This document shows positions 1 to 5,460 of a stretch of 11,727 bases of DNA, piece by piece. The notes under the pieces are model-generated. The model did not search any database, was not told where the DNA came from, and saw only the letters and a list, made by a program, of their open reading frames with translations. Source of the stretch: an uncultured bacterium (GTDB taxonomy: Bacteria > Bacillota_I > Bacilli_A > RFN20 > CAG-826); assembly GCA_949290725.1 (NCBI GenBank), contig CASEST010000071.1, forward strand, positions 1-11,727. The letters are read 5' to 3'. A program made the position numbers and the translations under genes. Within the stretch, counting starts at the first letter, position 1. Each line of letters opens with the position of its first letter.

Positions 1-271
1 AACGAGTTTCTCCTTCTTTTTGAGCAGCTCCAGCAGTAATTATAATTATTTTTGAATCGATTAAATCATCATAATCGCCCTGATAAACTTTAACTGGTTT
101 ATTAAAAGGTAAACCATGAGAAATATCTAAAGCTTCTCCTTTAGCTTTTTCAATATTGTTATCAATTAAAACTATCTCATTAAAATAAGGGGAGGAAGCC
201 AAAATAAAAGCGATTGAAGCTCCAACATTTCCTAAACCAATAATTCCAACTTTCTTTTCATTTAAATTCAT
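1..271 (-). CDS. ldh: L-lactate dehydrogenase, N-terminal part (runs off the left edge)
   Basis: This is the first 90 codons of an NAD-dependent L-2-hydroxyacid dehydrogenase, which would reduce pyruvate to lactate in the cytosol to recycle NADH. The Rossmann motif GLGNVG lies at residues 12-17, the acidic residue that binds the NAD ribose is D37 (VLIDNN), and the family motif LDISHG is at about 48-53. The start of the specificity loop reads GAAQKEGETR. Gln84 aligns with the lactate dehydrogenase Gln102 position, where malate dehydrogenases carry Arg, so lactate is preferred over malate. The start is set by the sequence TTAAGGAGAACAATAG just before the ATG. The catalytic His and the whole C-terminal domain lie outside the window, so intactness cannot be judged. 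Confidence 0.93.
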   Translation of the reverse strand, partial: MNLNEKKVGIIGLGNVGASIAFILASSPYFNEIVLIDNNIEKAKGEALDISHGLPFNKPVKVYQGDYDDLIDSKIIIITAGAAQKEGETR

Positions 272-373
272 CTATTGTTCTCCTTAAGATTTATTTTTTA
301 TATAAGTTATTTATTTATTAATTAATTACTCAATATTTAATTAATTAACATTTTATTTTGACTTATTTTATTA

Positions 374-402
374 TTTTTAAAAAGCGATATGCTTTTTAAA
401 AA
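374..402. terminator. 12-bp perfect inverted repeat between eamA and ldh
   Basis: TTTTTAAAAAGC and its exact complement GCTTTTTAAAAA flank a 5-nt GATAT loop. The inner stem AAAAAGC/GCTTTTT gives a U-run on either strand. It lies 34 nt past the eamA stop codon and upstream of ldh, so it could end eamA transcription, though the GC content of the stem is very low. Confidence 0.5.
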
Positions 403-435
403 TATATCTTAAGTAAATAGATTTAAATATTTAAA

Positions 436-1392
436 TTAACTGCTTTCTTCTTTCTTTTTTCTTTTAAATAATGGTTTATCATTAGAAGCTAAAAAACAAC
501 CAATTATCATAATAATTAAAGCGATTATAAATTTAATTGAAGGTATTTCTAAAAAGATAATTAAAGAAAAGATTACTGCAATAAAAGGATTGATTGCATA
601 ATAAGTACTAGTTTTAGCCGCTCCAATAAATCTTTGAGCGTAGATATAAAATAAAATCGATAAACCATAAGCAACTACTCCGATTAATAAAGCGATAAAT
701 ATTGCCCAAAGATTAGCTAATTCAATTCTTTCACCAATACTAAATCCAATAATTAAAGAGATGCTTCCAGAAGCTAAACCTTTAATTAAAACTATTTTTA
801 ATGGATCGCTATTAGCTAATTTTTTGGTGCAATTATTTTCAAATCCCCAGCAGATTGCCGCTAATAAAATAAATAAAGAACCAATAGAAAAATTAAATGA
901 TTCCAGACTATCAAAAGATAAAATTATACAAGATAAACTAATGGCGATTATTCCAAGCCATAAACGTAAAGATATCTTTTCTTTAAAAATAAATAAAGCG
1001 ATTAAAGAAGTCATTACGATTTCAAAATTATTTAATAAACTAGCATTTGAAGCATTAGTATTATTTAAACCAAACATCATTAAAATCGGTGCAGCGACAT
1101 CAAGTAAAACCATTAAAATAATATAAGGTAAATCTTTTTTAGTTAATTTTTCTATTTTATTTTTCTTTTTCTTTAAAATAATACGAAAAAGAAAAATAAA
1201 AAGCATTAATATTCCTGCTCCTAAATATAAAAATCCAGCTAAAAGAGTTGGAGAGATAAAATCTAAAATTAATTTAGATAAAGGAGAAGATATTGAATAA
1301 GCTAAAGCGGCAATTAAAGCTAAAAATATTCCTTTCTTATTATTTATTTTATTTATATTTTTAATATCATTATTTTTTAAATCATTATTCAT
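436..1392 (-). CDS. EamA/DMT-family membrane transporter
   Basis: This is a 318-residue integral membrane protein of the drug/metabolite transporter superfamily. It has a short Asn/Lys-rich cytosolic N-terminus (1-20), about ten hydrophobic segments arranged as two EamA repeats, and a Lys-rich C-terminal tail (KRKKKEE). Family hallmarks are the first-repeat stretch with ASLLNNFEIVMTSLIALF followed by an acidic residue, and the second-repeat AAKTSTYYAINPF. Members export or import small metabolites such as amino acids or nucleosides, and the substrate cannot be read from the sequence. No Shine-Dalgarno sequence precedes the start, and a 17-bp hairpin ends only 11 nt upstream. Expression may therefore depend on read-through from the CMD-cupin operon, or on a start that uses no ribosome binding site. 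Confidence 0.9.
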   Translation of the reverse strand: MNNDLKNNDIKNINKINNKKGIFLALIAALAYSISSPLSKLILDFISPTLLAGFLYLGAGILMLFIFLFRIILKKKKNKIEKLTKKDLPYIILMVLLDVAAPILMMFGLNNTNASNASLLNNFEIVMTSLIALFIFKEKISLRLWLGIIAISLSCIILSFDSLESFNFSIGSLFILLAAICWGFENNCTKKLANSDPLKIVLIKGLASGSISLIIGFSIGERIELANLWAIFIALLIGVVAYGLSILFYIYAQRFIGAAKTSTYYAINPFIAVIFSLIIFLEIPSIKFIIALIIMIIGCFLASNDKPLFKRKKKEESS

Positions 1393-1403
1393 AAGCTAAT
1401 TAT

Positions 1404-1446
1404 AAATTAATAAGACTAAGAAATTAATTCTTAGTCTTATTAATTT
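1404..1446. terminator. 17-bp perfect hairpin after the CMD-cupin gene
   Basis: Arms AAATTAATAAGACTAAG and CTTAGTCTTATTAATTT are exact complements around a 9-nt loop. On the minus strand the hairpin begins 1 nt past the CMD-cupin stop codon and its 3' arm is U-rich, so it most likely ends the flavoprotein operon. It also fills most of the eamA leader. Confidence 0.75.
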
Positions 1447-1447
1447 A

Positions 1448-2170
1448 TTAAAGATTATTATATGTTTTTTCATCTACCATTTCTAACCGTTCAGTAAAAC
1501 TATCTTCTCCAGGAATTTCAATTGCTATATGAGAAAACCGACTATCTTTACTAGCTCCATGCCAATGTTTAACATTTGGTTTAATAAAAACTACATCTCC
1601 AGGTAATAATTTTCGTGCTTTCTCTTTTTCTTCTTGATACCATCCTTCTCCATCAGTGCAAAGTAAGATCTGTCCTCCCCCGCTTTTAGCATGGTGGATA
1701 TGCCAATTATTACGACAACTAGGTTCAAAAGTAACATTAGCAATATTTAGTCCTTCTTTAGTTAAAGGATTTAAATAAGATTGACCAATAAAATATTTCG
1801 CATAAGCTTCATTTTTATTTCCTAAACCAAATAATGGTTCATTTTCTATCTTTTCATCTTGATAAACTTCTCTAACTAATGGAAAAACTGCCCAAGCATT
1901 TGGCCAACCGATATAAAAAGCGATATGAGTGATTATTTCAACCATCTCAACTTTATTTACACCATGCTTTTTAGCATTCATTAAATGGAATTTTAATGAA
2001 TTATCAACTATTCCTTTACTAATTAAAGCGACCACAGTGATAATACATCTTTCTTTTAATCCTAATTTATCCACTCGACTCCAAACTTCACCAAAAAGTA
2101 TATCATCATTAAGTTCAGCAAATTTAGGAGCTAAGTCATTTAATTTATCTCTTCCAGCGGTTTGTTTCAT
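1448..2170 (-). CDS. CMD-domain and cupin fusion protein
   Basis: This 240-residue cytosolic protein has two domains. Residues about 10-105 resemble the carboxymuconolactone decarboxylase (CMD/AhpD-like) all-alpha fold, with the typical stretch ITHIAFYIGWPNAWAVFP. Residues about 140-225 form a cupin barrel with metal ligands H157, H159, Q167 (in the Glu/Gln position) and H202, plus the second motif GDVVFIKPNVKHWHG. The CxxC pair of true AhpD peroxidases is missing, so that activity is not expected. Such fusions are widespread in gut Firmicutes and have no settled reaction. The start has a strong GAAAGGAGATAAAG site, 17 nt after the flavoprotein stop codon, so the two genes are one operon under the divergent TetR regulator. 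A shared role in handling a reactive or quinone-like small molecule is a guess from context. Confidence 0.85.
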   Translation of the reverse strand: MKQTAGRDKLNDLAPKFAELNDDILFGEVWSRVDKLGLKERCIITVVALISKGIVDNSLKFHLMNAKKHGVNKVEMVEIITHIAFYIGWPNAWAVFPLVREVYQDEKIENEPLFGLGNKNEAYAKYFIGQSYLNPLTKEGLNIANVTFEPSCRNNWHIHHAKSGGGQILLCTDGEGWYQEEKEKARKLLPGDVVFIKPNVKHWHGASKDSRFSHIAIEIPGEDSFTERLEMVDEKTYNNL

Positions 2171-2187
2171 CTTTATCTCCTTTCAAA

Positions 2188-2718
2188 TTATAAATTTTTA
2201 CCTAGTTCATAAGCTTCAAGCAAATATTCTTTTTTTAAATTAGCTGGGCTAGCTGCTCCTTTAGCTAATATTCGACCTACTTCTTCCATATTTAAATAAG
2301 AAGTTAAAATATCAAAATGAGCTGAAATTGCTTCCATTACTTTATCACTACTATCATAAGCTGCAGCCATATAAATCACTTTTAAGTGACGATGATTAAT
2401 CTCGCTATTTTTTGAATAAAAACGATCAATTAAAGTTTTTAATTGCGCAGATACTCCAAAATAATAAACTGGAGTAGTTAAAACTAAGCAATCGCAATTT
2501 AAAATTTTATTTAAAATTTCATTTCCATCATCATTTTGAATGCAACTATTAGTTAAGGCACAGCGATCACAACCTAAACAAGGATGTAATGATGTTTTTA
2601 TTAAATAAATCTCTTCTACTTGATGTCCTTTTTCTTTTGTTCCTTTAATAAATTGATTAACTAAAGTTGAAGATGTTTCATTAAGATGTGGACTTCCTTT
2701 AATTACTAATACTTTCAT
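2188..2718 (-). CDS. Iron-sulfur flavoprotein (NADPH-dependent FMN reductase family)
   Basis: This is a 176-residue flavodoxin-like protein. The N-terminal FMN phosphate loop is GSPHLNETSST (8-18), and the second flavin loop is TPVYYFGVSAQLKTLIDRF (about 82-100). Four cysteines at 47, 50, 53 and 59 give C-x2-C-x2-C-x5-C, the compact [4Fe-4S] motif of Isf-type iron-sulfur flavoproteins. The family moves electrons from reduced carriers to small acceptors such as quinones, O2 or peroxide, and the real acceptor here is unknown. It is the first gene of a two-gene operon and starts after a GGGAG site. A near-consensus promoter overlapped by two inverted repeats lies upstream, so control by the divergent TetR protein is likely. 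Confidence 0.88.
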   Translation of the reverse strand: MKVLVIKGSPHLNETSSTLVNQFIKGTKEKGHQVEEIYLIKTSLHPCLGCDRCALTNSCIQNDDGNEILNKILNCDCLVLTTPVYYFGVSAQLKTLIDRFYSKNSEINHRHLKVIYMAAAYDSSDKVMEAISAHFDILTSYLNMEEVGRILAKGAASPANLKKEYLLEAYELGKNL

Positions 2719-2736
2719 AAATTGACTCCCATTAAA

Positions 2737-2757
2737 TAATTAACTCAGTGTCAATTA
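2737..2757. promoter_or_regulatory. Candidate TetR operator O1
   Basis: TAATTAAC-TCAGT-GTCAATTA is an inverted repeat with 8-bp arms, one mismatch and a 5-bp centre. It covers the predicted start point of the flavoprotein operon. Its core TTAAC-N5-GTCAA matches that of the second site, whose centre lies 33 bp away, about three helical turns. Confidence 0.65.
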
Positions 2758-2758
2758 A

Positions 2759-2787
2759 ATTTTATTAGTCAATTGACGTTATGTCAA
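2759..2787 (-). promoter_or_regulatory. Promoter of the flavoprotein/CMD-cupin operon
   Basis: On the minus strand, the -35 box TTGACA (2787-2782, full consensus) is followed by a 17-nt spacer and the -10 box TAAAAT (2764-2759, 5 of 6). The predicted transcription start near 2752 falls inside the first inverted repeat, and the -35 box is part of the second. Confidence 0.75.
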
Positions 2788-2788
2788 T
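2772..2788. promoter_or_regulatory. Candidate TetR operator O2
   Basis: ATTGAC-GTTAT-GTCAAT is a perfect 6-bp-arm inverted repeat with a 5-bp centre. It overlaps the -35 boxes of both divergent promoters. Extra half sites (TTGAC at 2722-2726 and GTCAA at 2768-2772) are nearby, so other pairings are possible. Confidence 0.7.
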
Positions 2789-2801
2789 AATAAATTAAAA
2801 T
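2773..2801 (+). promoter_or_regulatory. Promoter of the tetR-family gene
   Basis: The -35 box TTGACG (2773-2778, 5 of 6), a 17-nt spacer and the -10 box TAAAAT (2796-2801, 5 of 6) point toward the regulator gene. The -35 box forms the left arm of the inverted repeat that also contains the divergent -35 box, so one bound repressor could block both promoters. Confidence 0.7.
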
Positions 2802-2821
2802 ATTTTAAGATAGGTAAAACT

Positions 2822-3430
2822 ATGTATTTAAGAGCAAGAACTAAAGAACAATTTGATGAACGTAAAAAAGAAATTATAAAGGCGATGGACACCTTATATT
2901 TAAAAAAAGAATTAAATAATATTTATTTAAAAGATATTTCTTTAATGACTCATCTATCAAGAACGGCAATCTATTTTTATTATAAAAGTAAAGAAGAGAT
3001 TCTTTTAGATTCTTTATATAATCATTTTATTAAATTAGATGATGGATTAGAAAAATTAATTAATAAAAATCTAACTAAAAAAGAAATTATTGATTCAATC
3101 GCTGATTTATTTGAAGAAAATATTATTATCTTAAAAATAATGTCTTCTAATTTAGAAGAGATTGAAAGATCAACCACTTTAGAAAATCTAATTATCTTAA
3201 AAACTGAATTTAAAAGATTCGAAGAATGTTTTTTCAAATTAGTAAATGAAATTAATAATAAATTAGACATAAAGATGATTTATGCTAGTTTTATTACAAT
3301 GATGTATGGTTTTTATCCATTAGCTTTTCCAATTTCTATTCAAAAAGAAGCGATGGAAAAAACTAATACTACGATTGATATAACGATTAAAGAACTTATT
3401 ACTGGTTCATTAAATCTTTTATTAAAATAA
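2822..3430 (+). CDS. TetR/AcrR-family transcriptional regulator
   Basis: This 202-residue protein has an N-terminal TetR helix-turn-helix domain (about 13-60). The recognition part reads LKDISLMTHLSRTAIYFYYK and is followed by the usual SKEEIL helix-4 stretch. Residues 65-202 are the helical ligand-binding and dimerisation part, which has no recognisable ligand signature. It is the only long plus-strand gene here and is divergent from the flavoprotein/CMD-cupin operon. The shared promoter region with two TTRAC-N5-GTCAA repeats suggests that it represses both itself and that operon until an unknown inducer binds. The predicted leader is only about 14 nt, with a weak ATAGGT ribosome site. A strong hairpin closes the gene downstream. 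Confidence 0.88.
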   Translation: MYLRARTKEQFDERKKEIIKAMDTLYLKKELNNIYLKDISLMTHLSRTAIYFYYKSKEEILLDSLYNHFIKLDDGLEKLINKNLTKKEIIDSIADLFEENIIILKIMSSNLEEIERSTTLENLIILKTEFKRFEECFFKLVNEINNKLDIKMIYASFITMMYGFYPLAFPISIQKEAMEKTNTTIDITIKELITGSLNLLLK

Positions 3431-3445
3431 ATATTTAATTTAAAT

Positions 3446-3485
3446 AAAAATCCAATTTGTTTAATGATTAACAAATTGGATTTTT
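3446..3485. terminator. 16-bp bidirectional terminator
   Basis: AAAAATCCAATTTGTT and AACAAATTGGATTTTT are exact complements around an 8-nt loop. The stem starts with an A-run and ends in a T-run, so it works in both directions. It lies between the convergent tetR and glutathione peroxidase genes. Confidence 0.85.
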
Positions 3486-3506
3486 TAATTATATTAATTT
3501 AATTAT

Positions 3507-4055
3507 TTATTCATTTAATAACTTATTAATATCTTGATCAATTATTTCTATTGAGGTAGTTGGTTCATATCTTTTAAGAATTTTTCCATCTTTAGAGATT
3601 AAAAACTTAGTAAAGTTCCATTTAATCGAATGTTTATCTTTATCATTATTCATCTCTATTACTAAATCATTTAAGATTTTAGTTAATGGATGATTTAAAT
3701 CAAAACCTTCAAAGGTAGTATTTAAACTTAAATAATTAAATAATGGGGAGATATCTTCATTTATTACATGAACTTTATTAAATCTTTTAAAGGTAGTATT
3801 GAAATTTAAAGAACAGAATTGATCGATTTCTTCAATGCTTTCTGGAGCTTGTTCTTTAAAATCATTTGATGGGAAATCTAAAAGTTCTAATCCTTGATCT
3901 TTATATTTTAAATATAATTTTTCTAATTCTTCGTAGCTAGAAGTAAATCCACAATGAGTTGCACTATTAAAAATTAGTAATACTTTATTTTGATATTCTT
4001 TTAAACTAACTTCTTTATTGTTTTTATCTAATACATTAAATTGATAAATATTCAT
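3507..4055 (-). CDS. Glutathione peroxidase family thiol peroxidase
   Basis: This 182-residue cytosolic peroxidase would reduce H2O2 or organic hydroperoxides. The catalytic tetrad is visible: peroxidatic Cys35 in SATHCGFT (Cys, not selenocysteine), Gln69, Trp146 and Asn147 (WNFTKFL). Cys81 in QFCSLNF sits at the resolving-Cys position of thioredoxin-dependent members, so thioredoxin is a likelier reductant than glutathione. The usual FPCNQF motif is changed to FPSNDF, which removes the extra Cys but keeps the catalytic Gln. The start follows AAGGAGAAATAATAAA. The gene lies 77 nt after the second RCK gene with no clear promoter between, and an 18-bp hairpin touches its ribosome binding site. 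It may be co-transcribed with the cation cluster. Confidence 0.92.
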   Translation of the reverse strand: MNIYQFNVLDKNNKEVSLKEYQNKVLLIFNSATHCGFTSSYEELEKLYLKYKDQGLELLDFPSNDFKEQAPESIEEIDQFCSLNFNTTFKRFNKVHVINEDISPLFNYLSLNTTFEGFDLNHPLTKILNDLVIEMNNDKDKHSIKWNFTKFLISKDGKILKRYEPTTSIEIIDQDINKLLNE

Positions 4056-4070
4056 TTTATTATTTCTCCT

Positions 4071-4113
4071 TTTCTTCTTTATTAATTTAGCAAATAAATT
4101 AATAAAGAAGAAA
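4071..4113. promoter_or_regulatory. 18-bp perfect hairpin in the peroxidase leader
   Basis: TTTCTTCTTTATTAATTT and AAATTAATAAAGAAGAAA are exact complements around a 7-nt loop. On either strand the 5' arm is pyrimidine-rich and the 3' arm purine-rich, with no U-tract after it, so it does not look like a normal terminator. In the peroxidase mRNA the 3' arm runs straight into the AGGAG ribosome site. It could protect the mRNA end or tune translation. Confidence 0.55.
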
Positions 4114-4132
4114 GAATATGCATTTTTTTAGC

Positions 4133-4795
4133 TTAGCGAGAGAAAATCGCTTCTAAATCTAAATAGTTAGCATCATTAGAAAATAACATTATTCGATCAT
4201 ATGGGAAAATAACTGTCTCTCCATTAGGAACAATTAAATCTTCTCCATGATAAATAGCGATCATTAAAGTTGATTTAGGTAAATTAAGTTCTTTAACCCT
4301 TTTTCCAGCAGCAATAGAATTTTCATTACAAACTAGTTGAACGATTGAATGTCCACCTTTAGATAGTTTCATTAAAGTTAAAAAAGATTTCATCGATAAT
4401 TCTTCTACAACGATATGACCAATGATATCTGCTTGATTAATTGCCGCATCTACTCCATTTGATAAATTAAAAAGCCAAGCATTAGATGGATCATTAACTC
4501 TTGCAACAACTCTAGGAGCTTGGAATTCAAATTTAGCAATTGTTGAACAAACGAGATTAACCTCATCTTTTCCTGAAACACAAGCCACAACATCAGCTTT
4601 TTCAATACGTTCATTTTGTAAAATATTTGGATCGGTTGCATTACCATATCTAACATGATCCTCCCCAAATTTTTTAGTTAAAGAAACAATATTATCACGA
4701 TTATTATCAATAATTACAAAATCACATTTATTTTTTTTAAGAAGGTCAGCCATATAAGAGCCGATTTGACCGCCCCCAACGATAATTACATACAT
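4133..4795 (-). CDS. RCK/TrkA-type K+ transport regulatory protein (second of pair)
   Basis: This 220-residue cytosolic protein has an RCK_N Rossmann domain (1-130), with nucleotide motif GGGQIG (G7, G9, G12) and acidic D30 at the end of strand 2, and an RCK_C domain (about 141-218). The stretch VVARVNDPSN is typical of TrkA/KtrA proteins. Such proteins bind NAD(H), ATP or ADP, and in the C-domain sometimes c-di-AMP, to gate K+ channels or transporters. No TrkH/KtrB membrane partner is in the window. It begins 16 nt after the first RCK gene with AAAGGAGAGAATT before the ATG. It is one of two diverged RCK proteins in tandem, which may form a hetero-assembly. Confidence 0.9.
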   Translation of the reverse strand: MYVIIVGGGQIGSYMADLLKKNKCDFVIIDNNRDNIVSLTKKFGEDHVRYGNATDPNILQNERIEKADVVACVSGKDEVNLVCSTIAKFEFQAPRVVARVNDPSNAWLFNLSNGVDAAINQADIIGHIVVEELSMKSFLTLMKLSKGGHSIVQLVCNENSIAAGKRVKELNLPKSTLMIAIYHGEDLIVPNGETVIFPYDRIMLFSNDANYLDLEAIFSR

Positions 4796-4811
4796 AATTC
4801 TCTCCTTTATT

Positions 4812-5459
4812 TTATATACCTAAAATAATTTTAAGTTTTCTTTTTTCGTTAGTTTTAATAACGAAATATAAAATATCATTCGTGAAAATCTCTTCTTCAT
4901 CATCAGGAATGAACGAAGTATTATTTCTTACAATATCAATGACTTTAAATTCGTTGCAATTAAGCTCTTTAACTTTCATTCCTTCAACATTACTTGTCGC
5001 TCTAATTCGAATAATCTCAGTAGAAGCATCGCCACCGATTAAAGAAAGAGAATCAAACATTGAAAAAGATAAAAGTTCAATTGCTCTACCAACTCCAAAT
5101 CCGGTTGTTGAAATTACTTTTATTCCTAAAGATTCAAATATTTTTGCCTTGCGAGGATTATATAATCTTGCGACTACATTCTTTAAATAATAAACATCTT
5201 TAGCAATTTTAGCAGTTAAAGCATTGATTTCATCTTTAGCAGTTGCTGCAACTAAGGCATCAGCATATTCAATCTCGGCTTCTTCTAAAGTCTTTTTATC
5301 AAAAGCATTACCAACAACTAAATTTCCATTAAAATCAATTCCTAAACGATAAAAAGCATCTTTATTTTGATCGATTACTGAAATAGTATGACCTTTTTTA
5401 TAAAGTTCTAGAGCTAAGGCGCTACCAAATTTTCCGCATCCAACAATTATTATTTTCAT
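4812..5459 (-). CDS. RCK/TrkA-type K+ transport regulatory protein (first of pair)
   Basis: This 215-residue protein has the same architecture as its neighbour: a Rossmann RCK_N domain with GCGKFG (G7, G9, G12) and D30, then VVARLYNPRKA, and an RCK_C domain from about residue 135. Both nucleotide sites look intact. The ATG lies a single base after the stop codon of the P-type ATPase gene. Its ribosome site, AAAAAAGGAGCGAG, is embedded in the ATPase's last codons about 12 nt from the ATG, so translation is probably coupled. It differs from the second RCK protein along most of its length, so this is not a recent duplication. It could regulate a K+ channel encoded elsewhere, or the ATPase itself. 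Confidence 0.9.
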   Translation of the reverse strand: MKIIIVGCGKFGSALALELYKKGHTISVIDQNKDAFYRLGIDFNGNLVVGNAFDKKTLEEAEIEYADALVAATAKDEINALTAKIAKDVYYLKNVVARLYNPRKAKIFESLGIKVISTTGFGVGRAIELLSFSMFDSLSLIGGDASTEIIRIRATSNVEGMKVKELNCNEFKVIDIVRNNTSFIPDDEEEIFTNDILYFVIKTNEKRKLKIILGI

Positions 5460-5460
5460 A

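Noticed and set aside
1..271. Malate dehydrogenase as the identity of the left-edge gene
   Set aside because: The specificity position is Gln84 (AAQKEGETR), as in lactate dehydrogenases, instead of the Arg found in malate dehydrogenases.
761..1126. 121-codon plus-strand open frame
   Set aside because: It is antisense to the EamA permease and has no domain signature or plausible ribosome site.
1448..2170. AhpD-type alkylhydroperoxidase
   Set aside because: The CMD domain has no CxxC motif, so the AhpD disulfide chemistry is not possible.
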